Counted from the stretch's first letter, positions 9,602 to 21,516 are shown. The stretch is 64,000 bases of DNA from Promicromonospora sp. Populi (GCF_041081105.1 NZ_CP163528.1:2666001-2730000); one strand, 5' to 3'. Numbers and translations: made by a program. The notes: a model not told the origin generated them from the letters alone.

Positions 9602-10297
9602 TCAGAAGAGGCGGGTCGTCGGGTCGTCCGCGCCGCGCATCGTCTCGTAGTCCAGCAAGAGGGTCGCGATGCCGCGGTCGTGGGCCAGGACCCGCGCCTG
9701 CGGCTTGATCTCCTGGGCGGCGTACACACCGCGCACCGGGGCGAGCAGCGGGTCGCGGTTCAGCAGGTCCAGGTACCGCGTGAGCTGCTCGACGCCGTCG
9801 ATGTCGCCCCGGCGCTTGATCTCGACGGCGACCGTGGAGCCCGAGCTGTCACGCGCCAGGATGTCCACCGGACCGATGGCCGTCGGATACTCGCGGCGGA
9901 CCAGGGTGTGCCCGTCGCCCAGCAGCGCGATCTGCTCGGCGAGCAGCTCCTGGAGGTGCGCCTCCACGCCGTCCTTCACGAGGCCCGGGTCGATGCCCAG
10001 GTCGTGGGCGGAGTCATGGTGCACGGTGAACAGCTCGACCTCGAGCCGGTCGTCCGACTTGGCGTGCTGCACGGTCCACACCTCGGTGACGCCGCGCTCG
10101 GTGGCCTCCTCGGAGGGCTCGCGCACCGCCAGCGTGCACGGCGGGCTCATCCAGTTCAGCGGCTTGTACGAGCCGCCGTCGGAATGAATGAGCACGCTTC
10201 CGTCGGCCTTGACCACAAGCAGCCGGGTGGCCGGCGGGAGCATCGCGGTCAGGCGGCCCGTGTAGAGGGCGGAGCAGTCGGCGACGACCAGCCGCAT
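9602..10297 (-). CDS. nucS: Mismatch-specific endonuclease NucS/EndoMS
   Basis: 231-residue RecB-like nuclease that makes double-strand cuts at mismatches and replaces MutSL repair in actinobacteria. The N-terminal DNA-binding half is about residues 1-110; the nuclease core has D145 (PVDILA), E159 and K161 (VAVEIKRRG), the expected catalytic set. The C terminus DDPTTRLF resembles the beta-clamp-interacting tail of the family. The ATG overlaps the stop of the DUF2550 gene by 1 bp (TGATG), so translation is coupled. The position just after the atp operon and DUF2550 is conserved in actinobacteria. Confidence 0.95.
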   Translation of the reverse strand: MRLVVADCSALYTGRLTAMLPPATRLLVVKADGSVLIHSDGGSYKPLNWMSPPCTLAVREPSEEATERGVTEVWTVQHAKSDDRLEVELFTVHHDSAHDLGIDPGLVKDGVEAHLQELLAEQIALLGDGHTLVRREYPTAIGPVDILARDSSGSTVAVEIKRRGDIDGVEQLTRYLDLLNRDPLLAPVRGVYAAQEIKPQARVLAHDRGIATLLLDYETMRGADDPTTRLF

Positions 10298-10722
10298 CAG
10301 AGAACCAGATCCTGTCGTCCGGGAGGGGCGGCCTCGAGCCAGGAGGCGAGGCCGAAGTAGTCGCCGGCGGCGAGGTCGAGCTCGAAGTCGAGCCCGTCGT
10401 ACCGGCACTGGACGAGGTAGTGGTCACCCTGACCACGCTCGTCCGGGTCCAGCGGGGTGCGGCCGGTGACGGCCAGCCGCTCCCGGTACCAGGTGCGGGC
10501 CGGACGGGGTGACAGCGACCAGCACCGCCACCACTCGATCCGGCCCACCGCGTACTGGGCGATGCCCGGCGTCCAGGAACCCTCTGGGTTACCGGTCGCC
10601 CGGGCATTGCAGTTGAACGAACCCACCCTGCGGGAGAGGGTCCGCAGCCGGGAGATCCCCGCTGCGATCACGAGCGCGAGCGCACCGAGCACCGCTATTG
10701 CGATCCAGATGACGCCCGGCAC
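10297..10722 (-). CDS. DUF2550 family membrane-anchored protein
   Basis: 141 residues: one N-terminal membrane helix ([18 protein letters not shown]), then a cytosolic or external domain with [30 protein letters not shown] and [11 protein letters not shown]. The family occurs almost only in actinobacteria, usually between atpC and nucS, exactly as here (12 bp after atpC, 1 bp overlap with nucS). Function unknown; the conserved position suggests co-expression with ATP synthase rather than a shared complex. GTG start. Confidence 0.9.
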   Translation of the reverse strand: MPGVIWIAIAVLGALALVIAAGISRLRTLSRRVGSFNCNARATGNPEGSWTPGIAQYAVGRIEWWRCWSLSPRPARTWYRERLAVTGRTPLDPDERGQGDHYLVQCRYDGLDFELDLAAGDYFGLASWLEAAPPGRQDLVL

Positions 10723-10734
10723 TCGCGCTCTCCC

Positions 10735-10995
10735 TCAGACCAGGGAGATCTCGTCGACCACGAGGGTGACGAGGTTGTTGTCCACGGACACAAAACCGCC
10801 GGTGACCCGTGCTTCCAGGGCCGGGCCCGACGTCGTCTCCACCTTGATCGTGCCCGGGCGAAGCACCGCCAGGAACGGCGTGTGGTTCGCCAGGATGCCG
10901 ATCTGGCCGTCGGCAGCAGGCGCGCTCACCTGGGTCGCCGCACCGCTCCAGACCTTGCGGTCCCTGGACACGAGGTCCACGCTCAGCTCTGCCAT
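10735..10995 (-). CDS. atpC: ATP synthase epsilon subunit
   Basis: 86-residue subunit of the F1 central stalk that couples rotation and damps ATP hydrolysis. It has the beta-sandwich of the family (MAELSVDLVSRDRKVWSG, ADGQIGILANHTPFLAVLRPG, GGFVSVDNNLVTLVVDE). It stops after the beta domain: the C-terminal two-helix domain of longer epsilon subunits is almost absent, as in other short actinobacterial versions. ATG start with GGAAGGAG upstream. Last atp gene. Confidence 0.96.
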   Translation of the reverse strand: MAELSVDLVSRDRKVWSGAATQVSAPAADGQIGILANHTPFLAVLRPGTIKVETTSGPALEARVTGGFVSVDNNLVTLVVDEISLV

Positions 10996-11025
10996 GAGAG
11001 CTCCTTCCGATGTAGCGGGCGCGAG

Positions 11026-11072
11026 GCCGCCCCTGCCGGGTCGCCTGATTCTAGGCTGCCCGGCGGGGCGGC
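11026..11072 (-). terminator. GC-rich hairpin between atpD and atpC
   Basis: Arms 11026-11040 and 11059-11072 pair over 14 bp with a single bulged base. It fills the 103-bp gap between atpD and atpC, which has no other content. No U-tract. It could partially terminate or protect the atp mRNA and so lower atpC output relative to atpD. Confidence 0.5.
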
Positions 11073-11098
11073 ATCACGCACGGAGGACGTGCGAGGCG

Positions 11099-12655
<1,557 letters not shown>

Positions 12656-12669
12656 TCAGGTCTCAGCGG

Positions 12670-13566
12670 TCAGGCTCCGGCCAGGGCGTCGGCACCGGAG
12701 ACGATCTCGCTGATCTCCTGGGTGATGTCCGCCTGACGGGCCTGGTTGGCCAGTCGGGTGTACGTACGGATCAGGTCCTCGGCGTTGTCGGTCGCCGTGT
12801 GCATGGCGCGCTGGCGGGCGGCCAGCTCGGAGGCCGCGGCGTCGAGCAGTGCCGCATAGATGCGGTTCTGCACGTACCGCGGCAGGAGCGAGTCCAGCAC
12901 CGCCTCGGGCGAGGGCTCGAAGTCGTAGAGCGGCAGGATTTCCTCGCCGCCGGCCTCGGCGACACCCTCGACGACCTCGAGCGGCAGCATGCGCACCACG
13001 TGGGGACGCTGCGTCACCATGTTGACGAACTGCGTGGAGACCACGTGCAGCTCCGAGACGCCGTCCTCGTCCTCGGTCGCGAGGAACTTCTCGAGCAGGA
13101 CCTGCCCGATCTCCTCGGCGATCTCCGGCGTCGGCCGCTCCGAGCCGTAGGACCACGACTGCACGACGTTGCGCCCACGGAACGTGAAGTACGCGATGGC
13201 CCGGCGACCGGCGACGTAGAGGAGGACCTCCTTGCCGTCGGCCACGAGCTGCTGCGTCAGCCGCTCGGCCTCACGGACGATGGACGCCGGGTACGAGCCC
13301 GCCATGCCACGGTCCGACGAGACCACGAGCACCGCCGCACGCCTGCCACCCTCTTCCTGGGTGAGCGGGTGGTCGATGTTCGTGTGCGTCGCCACGGCGG
13401 AGACCGCGCGGGTGATCGCCTGCGCGTAGGGTGCCGCCGCCGCCGTCCGCGCACGGGCCTTGCCGATGCGGGACGCGGCGATGAGCTCCTGCGCGCGGAA
13501 CATCTTCTTCAGCGACTGCGTCGACTTGATCCGTGCCTTGAAGACGCGCTGGGATCCACCGGCCAC
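12670..13566 (-). CDS. atpG: ATP synthase gamma subunit
   Basis: 298-residue rotor shaft of F1. The N-terminal helix ([29 protein letters not shown]), the [10 protein letters not shown] motif and the C-terminal helix ([23 protein letters not shown]) are all typical. GTG start 3 bp after the atpA stop, with AAGAAGG within the end of atpA, so translation is probably coupled. Confidence 0.97.
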   Translation of the reverse strand: MAGGSQRVFKARIKSTQSLKKMFRAQELIAASRIGKARARTAAAAPYAQAITRAVSAVATHTNIDHPLTQEEGGRRAAVLVVSSDRGMAGSYPASIVREAERLTQQLVADGKEVLLYVAGRRAIAYFTFRGRNVVQSWSYGSERPTPEIAEEIGQVLLEKFLATEDEDGVSELHVVSTQFVNMVTQRPHVVRMLPLEVVEGVAEAGGEEILPLYDFEPSPEAVLDSLLPRYVQNRIYAALLDAAASELAARQRAMHTATDNAEDLIRTYTRLANQARQADITQEISEIVSGADALAGA

Positions 13567-13569
13567 GGG

Positions 13570-15198
13570 TCAGGCCTTCTTCTTGACGACGATCTGCGCC
13601 TGCTCGACGTCGACCGGCTCGTCATCAACGTCGCCGCCGACGAGCGCCGTGCCGTCACCCCGCTGGAACCCGGCCCGGAAGTCGTCCACGGCTGCGCTCA
13701 GCGCGTCCTCCGTGTCGGACTCCAGCTTGCCGGAGTCCAGGATCTTGCCGAGGACCTCCGACTTGCGACGCAGGTGGTCCAGGAGCTCGGCCTCGAAGCG
13801 CTTGACGTCCTCGACCGCGACGTCGTCGAGCTTGCCCTTGGTCCCGGCCCACACCAGTGCGACCTGGTCCTCGACGGGGTACGGCGAGTACTGGGGCTGC
13901 TTGAGCAGCTCCGTCAGGACGGCGCCACGCTTGAGCTGCGCGCGGGACGCTGCGTCGAGGTCGGACGCGAACATCGCGAACGCCTCGAGCGAGCGGTACT
14001 GCGCCAGCTCCAGCTTCAGCGTGCCGGAGACCTTCTTCATCGCCTTGATCTGCGCGTCACCACCGACTCGGGAGACGGAGATACCGACGTCCACGGCGGG
14101 ACGCTGGTCGGCGTTGAACAGGTCGGACTGCAGGAAGATCTGGCCGTCCGTGATGGAGATGACGTTCGTCGGGATGTACGCCGAGACGTCGTTCGCCTTG
14201 GTCTCGATGATCGGCAGGCCGGTCATCGAGCCCGCGCCCAGCTCGTCCGAGAGCTTCGCACAACGCTCCAGCAGACGGGAGTGCAGGTAGAAGACGTCAC
14301 CCGGGTAGGCCTCGCGGCCCGGCGGGCGGCGCAGCAGCAGCGACACGGCACGGTAGGCCTCGGCCTGCTTCGACAGGTCGTCGAAGATGATCAGGACGTG
14401 CTTGCCCGAGTACATCCAGTGCTGGCCGATGGCCGAACCGGTGTACGGCGCCAGGTACTTGAAGCCTGCCGGGTCGGACGCCGGAGCCGCGACGATGGTC
14501 GTGTACTCCAGGGCGCCGGCCTCCTCGAGGGCGCCACGCACGGAGGCGATGGTCGAGCCCTTCTGGCCGATGGCGACGTAGATGCAGCGGACCTGCTTGT
14601 TCGGGTCGCCGGTCTCCCAGTTCGCCTTCTGGTTGATGATCGTGTCGACCGCGATCGCCGTCTTGCCGGTCTGGCGGTCGCCGATGATCAGCTGACGCTG
14701 ACCACGGCCGATCGGGATCATCGAGTCGATCGCCTTGATACCGGTCTGCAGCGGCTCGTGGACCGACTTGCGCTGCATGACGCCGGGCGCCTGCAGCTCC
14801 AGGGCGCGGGTGCCCTCCGTCGCGATCTCGCCGAGGCCGTCGATGGGCGTACCCAGCGGGTCGACGACGCGGCCGAGGTAGCCCTCGCCCACGGGGACCG
14901 AGAGCACCTCACCGGTGCGGCGGACCTCCTGGCCCTCCTCGATGCCGGTGAACTCGCCCAGGACGACCACACCGATCTCGCGGACGTCCAGGTTCTGCGC
15001 GAGTCCGAGCGTGCCGTCCTCAAAACGCAGCAGCTCGTTCGCCATCGCACCCGGGAGGCCCTCGACGCGGGCGATGCCGTCCGCGGCGTACGAGACGCGG
15101 CCCACCTCTTCGGCGACCGCTTCCTGGGGCTCGTAGGACTTCACGAAGCTGTCCAGCGCGGCCCGGACCTCGTCCGGGCGGATCGTCAGCTCAGCCAT
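13570..15198 (-). CDS. atpA: ATP synthase alpha subunit
   Basis: 542-residue non-catalytic nucleotide-binding subunit of F1. Shows the delta-contacting N terminus, the P-loop [13 protein letters not shown], the Walker B region [21 protein letters not shown] and the arginine-finger segment [32 protein letters not shown]. The C-terminal tail after [16 protein letters not shown] is lengthened by about 30 residues ending in QIVVKKKA, common in actinobacteria. ATG with AGGAG upstream. Confidence 0.98.
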   Translation of the reverse strand: MAELTIRPDEVRAALDSFVKSYEPQEAVAEEVGRVSYAADGIARVEGLPGAMANELLRFEDGTLGLAQNLDVREIGVVVLGEFTGIEEGQEVRRTGEVLSVPVGEGYLGRVVDPLGTPIDGLGEIATEGTRALELQAPGVMQRKSVHEPLQTGIKAIDSMIPIGRGQRQLIIGDRQTGKTAIAVDTIINQKANWETGDPNKQVRCIYVAIGQKGSTIASVRGALEEAGALEYTTIVAAPASDPAGFKYLAPYTGSAIGQHWMYSGKHVLIIFDDLSKQAEAYRAVSLLLRRPPGREAYPGDVFYLHSRLLERCAKLSDELGAGSMTGLPIIETKANDVSAYIPTNVISITDGQIFLQSDLFNADQRPAVDVGISVSRVGGDAQIKAMKKVSGTLKLELAQYRSLEAFAMFASDLDAASRAQLKRGAVLTELLKQPQYSPYPVEDQVALVWAGTKGKLDDVAVEDVKRFEAELLDHLRRKSEVLGKILDSGKLESDTEDALSAAVDDFRAGFQRGDGTALVGGDVDDEPVDVEQAQIVVKKKA

Positions 15199-15253
15199 AA
15201 CTTTTCTCCTGTCGTGGCCGCGAGAGCCGCGGCGGAAGATTCTTGTTCACGTT

Positions 15254-16065
15254 TCAGCCGGCCAGACGACGCGATGCGTCAGCGAGGCGCGACAGGACGG
15301 TGGAGTCGACGACGTCCGCGCCGACCTGGATGCGCATGCCCCCGACGATGGCGGGGTCCACGGTGACGTTCAGCTGCACGGGCTTGCCGTACGAGCGCTC
15401 CAGGAGCGCCGAGAGGCGCCCCTGCTGCTCGCGGGTGAGCACCGTCGCGCTCGTCACCGAGGCGACGAGGCGCCTGCGGCGCTCCGCCGCCACCTCGCCG
15501 AACCAGGCAAGCGTCTGCACGAACCGGCGGCCGCGCGGCGACGACGTCGCGCGCTGCGCCAGGCGCTGTGTCACGGTGTCGACCTTGCCGCCGACCAGCG
15601 AGTCCACGAGCGCCACCCGGCGCTCGGGAGCCGTCGTGGCGTCCGAGAGGGCCTGCTTGGCCTCCCGCTCGCCGACGAGCGACCGGGTGACCCGGAACAG
15701 CTCGTCCTCGACGGTCTCGAGCGCACCGCGCGCCTGGGCGGAGGCCAGCACGGCATCCACCCCGAGTCGCTCGATGGCTTCGGCCAGGTCGTCGTCGCTC
15801 GCCCAGCGGGACCGGACGAGCCCGGACACCAGGTCGACCACGCGCTCGTCGAAACCGCTCAGCAGGTCGGCCACCAGGCCGGCCTTGGCCTCGCCCTCGC
15901 GGGAGGGGTCGGCGAGCGAGCGGCGCAGCGCAGCGGAGTCGTCCAGCGCGGAGACGAGAGTGAGCAGCTGCTCACCCAGCGTCAACGCGTCCGCACCCGC
16001 GGCGCGCAGCACCGGCTCGAAGCGCTCCTGCGCCGCAGTCAGCGATGCACCGCTCGATCCCCGCA

Positions 16066-16066
<1 letters not shown>
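15254..16066 (-). CDS. atpH: ATP synthase delta subunit
   Basis: About 270 residues, longer than the roughly 180 of most bacteria, as in other high-GC actinobacteria, but not fused to subunit b as in mycobacteria. It links the peripheral stalk to the top of F1. The C-terminal half holds the family core (VTSATVLTREQQGRLSALLERSYGKPVQLNVTVDPAIVGGMRIQVG). The stop of atpF overlaps the start: GTG at 16069 and ATG at 16066 are both in frame; AAGGAGG just upstream favours the ATG. Confidence 0.95.
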
Positions 16067-17006
<940 letters not shown>

Positions 17007-17032
17007 CTATGAAGCGTCGCCTGGAGGGGCTG

Positions 17033-17860
17033 TCAGTGCCCCTCCTCCAGCGACATGTTGATGTAGACCGCGGCCAGCAGCGCGAAGATGTACGCCTGCA
17101 GGAACGCGACCAGAAGCTCGAACAGGGTCACGAAGATGCCCGCCGGGAACGTGAGGACCCCGAAGACCATCAGCCCGGTGCCTGCCGAGTCCACGACGAA
17201 GAACTGCGTGGCGGCGAAGCAGAGCACCAGCATGATGTGGCCGGCGACCATGTTGGCCACGAGTCGCACCATCAGGGAGCCCGGACGGATGATCAGGATC
17301 TGCAGCAGCTCGATCGGCGTCAGGATGAAGTAGATCGGCCACGGCACACCGGGCGGGAACAGGTTCGCCTTGAGGTAGCCGCCCAGACCGTGCTTGCGGA
17401 TGCCGACGGCCCAGTAGGTGACGAACACCCAGAGCGCCAGGAGCAGCGGCACACCGATCCGTGAGGTGGCAGCCAGGTTCAGCCCCGGGATCACACTCGT
17501 GAGGTTGAACGCCAGGATGGTGACGAAGATAGTGGTGAGCATGGGGATAAAACGCTTCGCGTTCTCCTTGCCCATGATCTCTTCGCCGATCTGCACCCGG
17601 ACGAAGTCCAGCACATACTCGACCCCGGCCTGGAACCGGCCCGGCACGACCTTCGCCCGGCGCGCGGCGATCACGAAGATCGACAGCAGCACCAGCGTGG
17701 CGATGATGCGGATGATCCAGATGCGGTCGATCTGGAAGATGGTGCCCTCGAAGAGGATGGCCGACGGGAAGAAGTCGGTGATCGACGGCGTGTGGAAGCC
17801 GCCCTCACCCTCGTGGCCTTCAGTGGCGGCGAGGATTACGGACGTCGCGTACGTGGACAG
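17033..17860 (-). CDS. atpB: ATP synthase a subunit, probable CTG start
   Basis: Fo stator subunit carrying the proton half-channels. The essential arginine lies in SLMVRLVANMVAGHIM, with typical helices before and after (RFIPMLTTIFVTILAFNL, VFGVLTFPAGIFVTLFELL). The first ATG/GTG/TTG in frame is a GTG at 17692, inside the first membrane helix and too late. Upstream of it the frame continues with plausible a-subunit sequence (ATEGHEGEGGFHTPSITDFF, then SAILFEGTIFQIDRIW). The only well-placed start is CTG at 17860, five bases after GGGAG, giving 275 residues. A rare start codon or a base error further upstream are the two explanations; homology is certain, the start is not. Confidence 0.9.
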   Translation of the reverse strand: MSTYATSVILAATEGHEGEGGFHTPSITDFFPSAILFEGTIFQIDRIWIIRIIATLVLLSIFVIAARRAKVVPGRFQAGVEYVLDFVRVQIGEEIMGKENAKRFIPMLTTIFVTILAFNLTSVIPGLNLAATSRIGVPLLLALWVFVTYWAVGIRKHGLGGYLKANLFPPGVPWPIYFILTPIELLQILIIRPGSLMVRLVANMVAGHIMLVLCFAATQFFVVDSAGTGLMVFGVLTFPAGIFVTLFELLVAFLQAYIFALLAAVYINMSLEEGH

Positions 17861-17870
17861 GAGAACTCCC
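17858..17870 (-). promoter_or_regulatory. Ribosome site and CTG start of atpB
   Basis: Minus-strand GGGAG (17870-17866), five bases, then CTG (17860-17858). No ATG, GTG or TTG occurs in this frame between here and 17692. An ATG at 17880 lies in another frame that stops within 15 codons, so it cannot start atpB without a frameshift. Confidence 0.6.
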
Positions 17871-18063
17871 AGGTGGTCATTAGGCCCCGCGCGCGTATCC
17901 GCAATGTGGCGGAACGGGCGCGCCGTCGGGCCTGGCCGTCATGGATTCGTCGTAAGCCTAACCCATGTCGGGTGCGACTTTGGCCGTAGAACCGCATGAC
18001 GCGGCCCCTTGTGATGTATTGCGCAATCCCGCGCGGGGTCACGGAGCGACCCAGACGGTGCGG

Positions 18064-18522
18064 TCAGGCCTTGGCGTCGGGCTGGACGTACGGGACCCGG
18101 CCGTCGCGCACCGCGCGGTAGTCGAGCACGGCGGAGCCGATGGCGCCGATCAGCACGACCGCCATGAGCACCCAGCGGTCGTAGAAGTCCTGCCGGGACA
18201 GCACGGCGAGCACCGCGACCAGGAAGACCATCTTGACGAGCCAGCCGCCCATCACGACGGCGCCCATGCTCACGGCACCCTTGCCGACGGTGAGCATCAT
18301 GGAGACCACGGTGGCACCGGAGAACACGCCCGCCAGGGCCGCTCCGACCAGGGCCCCCCACACGCCCGGCAGCCCGGCGACGAAGTAGCCGATGACCGAC
18401 CCAAGCACCGCGAGGACACCCACCAGGATCAACCCGTCCCGGGCCGCGGTACGCAGCATCGCGCGCTCGGCGACGATGGTGTCGTTCTCAGGCTGCGGCA
18501 CGACGGGGTTCTGCTCGGTCAT
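18064..18522 (-). CDS. AtpI-like membrane protein
   Basis: 152 residues with four predicted membrane helices (DGLILVGVLAVLGSVIGYFVAG, WGALVGAALAGVFSGATVV, GGWLVKMVFLVAVLAVL, WVLMAVVLIGAIGSAVLDY) and a polar N terminus. Position just before atpB and this topology match the AtpI/ATP synthase protein I group, thought to aid c-ring assembly or Mg uptake, though sequence identity in the group is low. ATG overlaps the wecA stop by 4 bp; AAGGAG lies 8 nt upstream. Confidence 0.83.
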   Translation of the reverse strand: MTEQNPVVPQPENDTIVAERAMLRTAARDGLILVGVLAVLGSVIGYFVAGLPGVWGALVGAALAGVFSGATVVSMMLTVGKGAVSMGAVVMGGWLVKMVFLVAVLAVLSRQDFYDRWVLMAVVLIGAIGSAVLDYRAVRDGRVPYVQPDAKA

Positions 18523-19760
18523 TCGACGGTCTCCTTGGTCTTTGGGATGCCGCCCTGACGAGCGGCGCCCTGCGGCGCAGCGCTCTGCGCGACGGGCTGC
18601 AGGGGCGGCCCGGCCACGGCGGCGGCGGGCACCCTCGGGGTCTGGCCGGAGAGCGCGACGTCGTCGTCCAGGAACCGCCCGCGGTGGCGCAGCGGGCCGA
18701 GGGTGGCCAGCAGCGCAAGCACCACGAACACCCCGGTCCAGACGAGCACGATCTCCCAGTCCCACTGCACCAGCGCCGCGGCGCTGAAGGCGAACACCGC
18801 GGTCCACACGTACAGGATGACGACGGCGCGGCGGTGGGAGTGGCCCAGGGCCAGCATGCGGTGGTGCAGGTGCATGCGGTCGGGCGCCATGGGCGACTTG
18901 CCCGCGGCCAGCCGCCGGATCACCGCGAGCCCCATGTCGAGCAGGGGCAGCATGAGCACCGCCACCGGGAGCAGCAGCGGGATGAACGCGGGCAGAGCCT
19001 GCGCGCCGGACATGAGTCCCGGCGGGATGTTCCCCGTCACGGTGATCGCGGCGCCCGCCATCACCAGGCCGATCAGCATCGACCCGGCGTCGCCCATGAA
19101 GATGTGCGCCGGGTGGAAGTTGTGCGGCAGGAACCCGATGCACACCCCCACCATCACGGCGAGCATGAGCGAGGCGATGCTGGCGTAGTTGTCCGGCGAG
19201 CCCAGCTGGGTGAGCCCGTAGGTGTACAGGAAGAACGCGGTGCCGCCGATCGCGACGATGCCCGCGGCCAGCCCGTCGAGGCCGTCGACGAAGTTCACCG
19301 CGTTCATGGCGATCACGATCACCAGGACGGTCACCACGAGCGACATGCGCGACGAAGTGATGGTCACGCCCGCGATCGGCATGGTGATGAGCTGGACACC
19401 CTGCAGTGCCATGAAGCCGGCCGCCAGCACCTGGCCGGCGAGCTTGGTGATCCAGTCGAGGTCCCACTTGTCGTCGGCCCAGCCGAGCGCGCACACGATC
19501 GCGGCGCCGCCGATGATGCCCCACGCCTGGGGATCCTCGAACACCTCCGCCAGGAACGGCATCTGCGAGGCCAGCAGGACCGGCACGATGATGCCGATGA
19601 GCATGGCGAGACCGCCGAGGCGGGGCGTCGGCACCGAGTGCACGTCGCGGGCCCGCACGGCCGAGATGGCGGAGGTCTTGAGCGCGACCCAGCGGGCGAA
19701 CGGTGTGGTCAGGAACGTGACCGCGGCGGCCACGAGCATCAGGAGCAGGTACACCCTCAC
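18519..19760 (-). CDS. wecA: Polyprenyl-phosphate sugar-1-phosphate transferase, WecA/TagO family
   Basis: 413-residue integral membrane enzyme that transfers a sugar-1-phosphate (usually GlcNAc-1-P from UDP-GlcNAc) to decaprenyl/undecaprenyl phosphate, starting wall glycan or arabinogalactan-type polymer synthesis. About 11 helices with catalytic motifs in the cytosolic loops: RDVHSVPTPRLGGLAM, GWADDKWDLDW, NAVNFVDGLDGLAAG, HIFMGDAGSMLIG and the HLHHRMLALGHSHRR loop. The GTG start overlaps the sua5 stop by 4 bp, with GGAGG 7 nt upstream. C-terminal 70 residues are a polar, proline-rich tail. Overlaps atpI by 4 bp. Confidence 0.93.
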   Translation of the reverse strand: MRVYLLLMLVAAAVTFLTTPFARWVALKTSAISAVRARDVHSVPTPRLGGLAMLIGIIVPVLLASQMPFLAEVFEDPQAWGIIGGAAIVCALGWADDKWDLDWITKLAGQVLAAGFMALQGVQLITMPIAGVTITSSRMSLVVTVLVIVIAMNAVNFVDGLDGLAAGIVAIGGTAFFLYTYGLTQLGSPDNYASIASLMLAVMVGVCIGFLPHNFHPAHIFMGDAGSMLIGLVMAGAAITVTGNIPPGLMSGAQALPAFIPLLLPVAVLMLPLLDMGLAVIRRLAAGKSPMAPDRMHLHHRMLALGHSHRRAVVILYVWTAVFAFSAAALVQWDWEIVLVWTGVFVVLALLATLGPLRHRGRFLDDDVALSGQTPRVPAAAVAGPPLQPVAQSAAPQGAARQGGIPKTKETVE

Positions 19761-20470
19761 TCGTCGTCCTCCGCAGCCCCGGCCGGGGGCTCGCTCGGGT
19801 CGTCCTCCGGCTTCACCGGGAGTCCTTCGACGTCGGCTACCTCGCGCAGCGCCGCCAGCGTCACGGCACCCTCGCGGACTACCCGCAGCGTCTCGGCGGT
19901 CGCGTCCACGATCGTGGAGGCGACGCCGCCCGGCGCCACGCCCCCGTCGAGGTAGACGGCCACGGAGTCGCCGAGCTGACGCTCTGCGTCCTCGACGTCC
20001 AGCGCGGCCGGGCTGCCCGACTTGTTCGCGCTGGAGACGGCCAGCGGGCCGGTGCGCTTGAGCAGGGCCAGCGCGGCGGGATGGTCCGGCATCCGCAGGG
20101 CGACGGTGCCGCCCGTGTCGCCGAGGTCCCACTGCAGCGACGGCTGCGCGCGCAGGATGATCGTGAAACCGCCCGGCCAGAAGGCCTCGACGAGCCGGCG
20201 GGCGTCGTCGGGCACGTCGGTGGCGAGCCCGTCGAGGGTCGCCACCTCCCCCACCAGGACCGGCGGCGGCATCTGCCGGCCGCGGCCCTTGGCCGCGAGC
20301 AGGGCAGCCACCGCCGGCTCGTCGAACGCGTCGGCACCTATGCCGTACACGGTGTCGGTGGGCAGGACGACTAGGCCACCACGGGAGATCGCATGAACCG
20401 CCTCGTCGATCGCGGGTCCCCACGTCTGCGGGTCGGTGGCGTCGAGCACGGGATGCACAGGCACACTCAC
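19757..20470 (-). CDS. tsaC: Threonylcarbamoyl-AMP synthase, Sua5/YwlC/YrdC family
   Basis: About 237 residues. Makes threonylcarbamoyl-adenylate from threonine, bicarbonate and ATP for the t6A37 modification of ANN-decoding tRNAs. Contains GGLVVLPTDTVYGIGADA, the basic segment AAKGRGRQMPPPVLV, TIILRAQPSLQWDLGDTGGTVALRMPDHP and SSANKSGSPAALD, all diagnostic. The GTG at 20470 is the preferred start (homology begins about there); a longer version from 20512 is unlikely. The last 30 residues are acidic and proline-rich. Coupled to wecA by a 4-bp overlap. Confidence 0.92.
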   Translation of the reverse strand: MSVPVHPVLDATDPQTWGPAIDEAVHAISRGGLVVLPTDTVYGIGADAFDEPAVAALLAAKGRGRQMPPPVLVGEVATLDGLATDVPDDARRLVEAFWPGGFTIILRAQPSLQWDLGDTGGTVALRMPDHPAALALLKRTGPLAVSSANKSGSPAALDVEDAERQLGDSVAVYLDGGVAPGGVASTIVDATAETLRVVREGAVTLAALREVADVEGLPVKPEDDPSEPPAGAAEDDE

Positions 20471-20533
20471 GCGCGACAGTCTTTCACGATCCGGCGGCTG
20501 CGCCCGCACCAACCAGCGATCCGGTCGGGATCC

Positions 20534-20585
20534 GCTCGGGTGGCCCGCTCAGGTGGCCCGATCAGGTGGCCCGGTCAGGGGATCC
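20534..20585. repeat. 13-bp tandem repeat at the 3' end of prmC
   Basis: Four imperfect 13-bp units (plus-strand form GCTCAGGTGGCCC) run across the end of prmC. On the minus strand each of three units carries a TGA (at 20577-20575, 20564-20562 and 20551-20549); since 13 is not a multiple of three, the stops fall in all three frames. The first is the prmC stop. Confidence 0.8.
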
Positions 20586-21516
20586 GGCGTGCTACCACCA
20601 TGCGGGGCCGGCCCGTGAGGTCCTTGCGCGTCTCGGGCTCGCCGAACACCGGCCGTCCGTCGGCGTCGCGAGCGGCCGCGACCATCGCGCGCGCCGCCTC
20701 CGCCTGCACCTCCGCGTGCTCCATGACGTAGAGCCCGCCGGGCCGCAGCAGCCGGGCGGCCGCGTCAGTGATGCCGCGCGGCACCTCCAGCCCGTCCGGT
20801 CCCAGCCCGTACAGCGCGACGGCCGGGTCGTGCTCGGCGACCTCCGGGTCCACGGGCACGGCGTCCGGCGGCACGTACGGCGGGTTCGAGACGACGACGT
20901 CGGCCGTCCCGTCGATCCCGTACAGCGCGGTGCGGGCGTCGCCCTTGACGAGCCGCACGATCCGCTCGGGCGGCGGCTCCGGGCTGGCGCCCGGGTCCAG
21001 GCCCGCGGCGACGGCGCTGGCGGCGTCGACGTTGCGCGCCGCCCAGGCGTGCGCATCCTTGTCGAGCTCGACGGCGTGCACCCGCGCGCCCGGCACCTCC
21101 GTGGCCACGGCCAGCGCGATGGCCCCGGACCCGGTGCACAGGTCGACGACGACGGCAGCCGAGCCGCCGCGCTCACGGTTGACCCTGACCGCCTCGTCGA
21201 TCGCCGCCTGCGCGACCTCCTCCGTCTCGGGCCTGGGCACAAAGACCCCCGGGCCCACCGCCAGCTCGAGATGCCGGAACGGCGCGACCCCGGTCAGGTG
21301 CTGCAGGGGTTCGCGCGCGGCCCGCCGGGCGATCAGGCCGGCGTAGACGAGCGCCACGTCGTCGGGCACGTCATGTCCCAGCACGAGCCGCCGTCGCAGC
21401 TCACCCCGATCCACGCCGAGCGCATGCGCCAGCAGCACCTCCGCGTCGAACTGGGGGGACGCCACCCCGGCCTCGACCAGCTCCTCGTGGGCCCACTTCA
21501 ACAGCTGCTCGCTCAC
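20575..21516 (-). CDS. prmC: Release factor glutamine methyltransferase PrmC
   Basis: 313-residue SAM-dependent enzyme that methylates the GGQ glutamine of release factors. The N-terminal helical domain recognises the factor; the catalytic domain has VVVDLCTGSGAIALA (122-136), VHAVELDKDA and the active-site NPPYVPP beginning at residue 211. GTG start with GGGAGGAAC upstream. Directly downstream of its substrate gene prfA (87 bp), the usual arrangement. It ends inside a 13-bp tandem repeat. Confidence 0.95.
   Translation of the reverse strand: MSEQLLKWAHEELVEAGVASPQFDAEVLLAHALGVDRGELRRRLVLGHDVPDDVALVYAGLIARRAAREPLQHLTGVAPFRHLELAVGPGVFVPRPETEEVAQAAIDEAVRVNRERGGSAAVVVDLCTGSGAIALAVATEVPGARVHAVELDKDAHAWAARNVDAASAVAAGLDPGASPEPPPERIVRLVKGDARTALYGIDGTADVVVSNPPYVPPDAVPVDPEVAEHDPAVALYGLGPDGLEVPRGITDAAARLLRPGGLYVMEHAEVQAEAARAMVAAARDADGRPVFGEPETRKDLTGRPRMVVARRIP

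Noticed and set aside
17033-17692. atpB starting at the GTG at 17692
   Set aside because: That start would remove the N terminus and part of the first membrane helix, and no Shine-Dalgarno precedes it.
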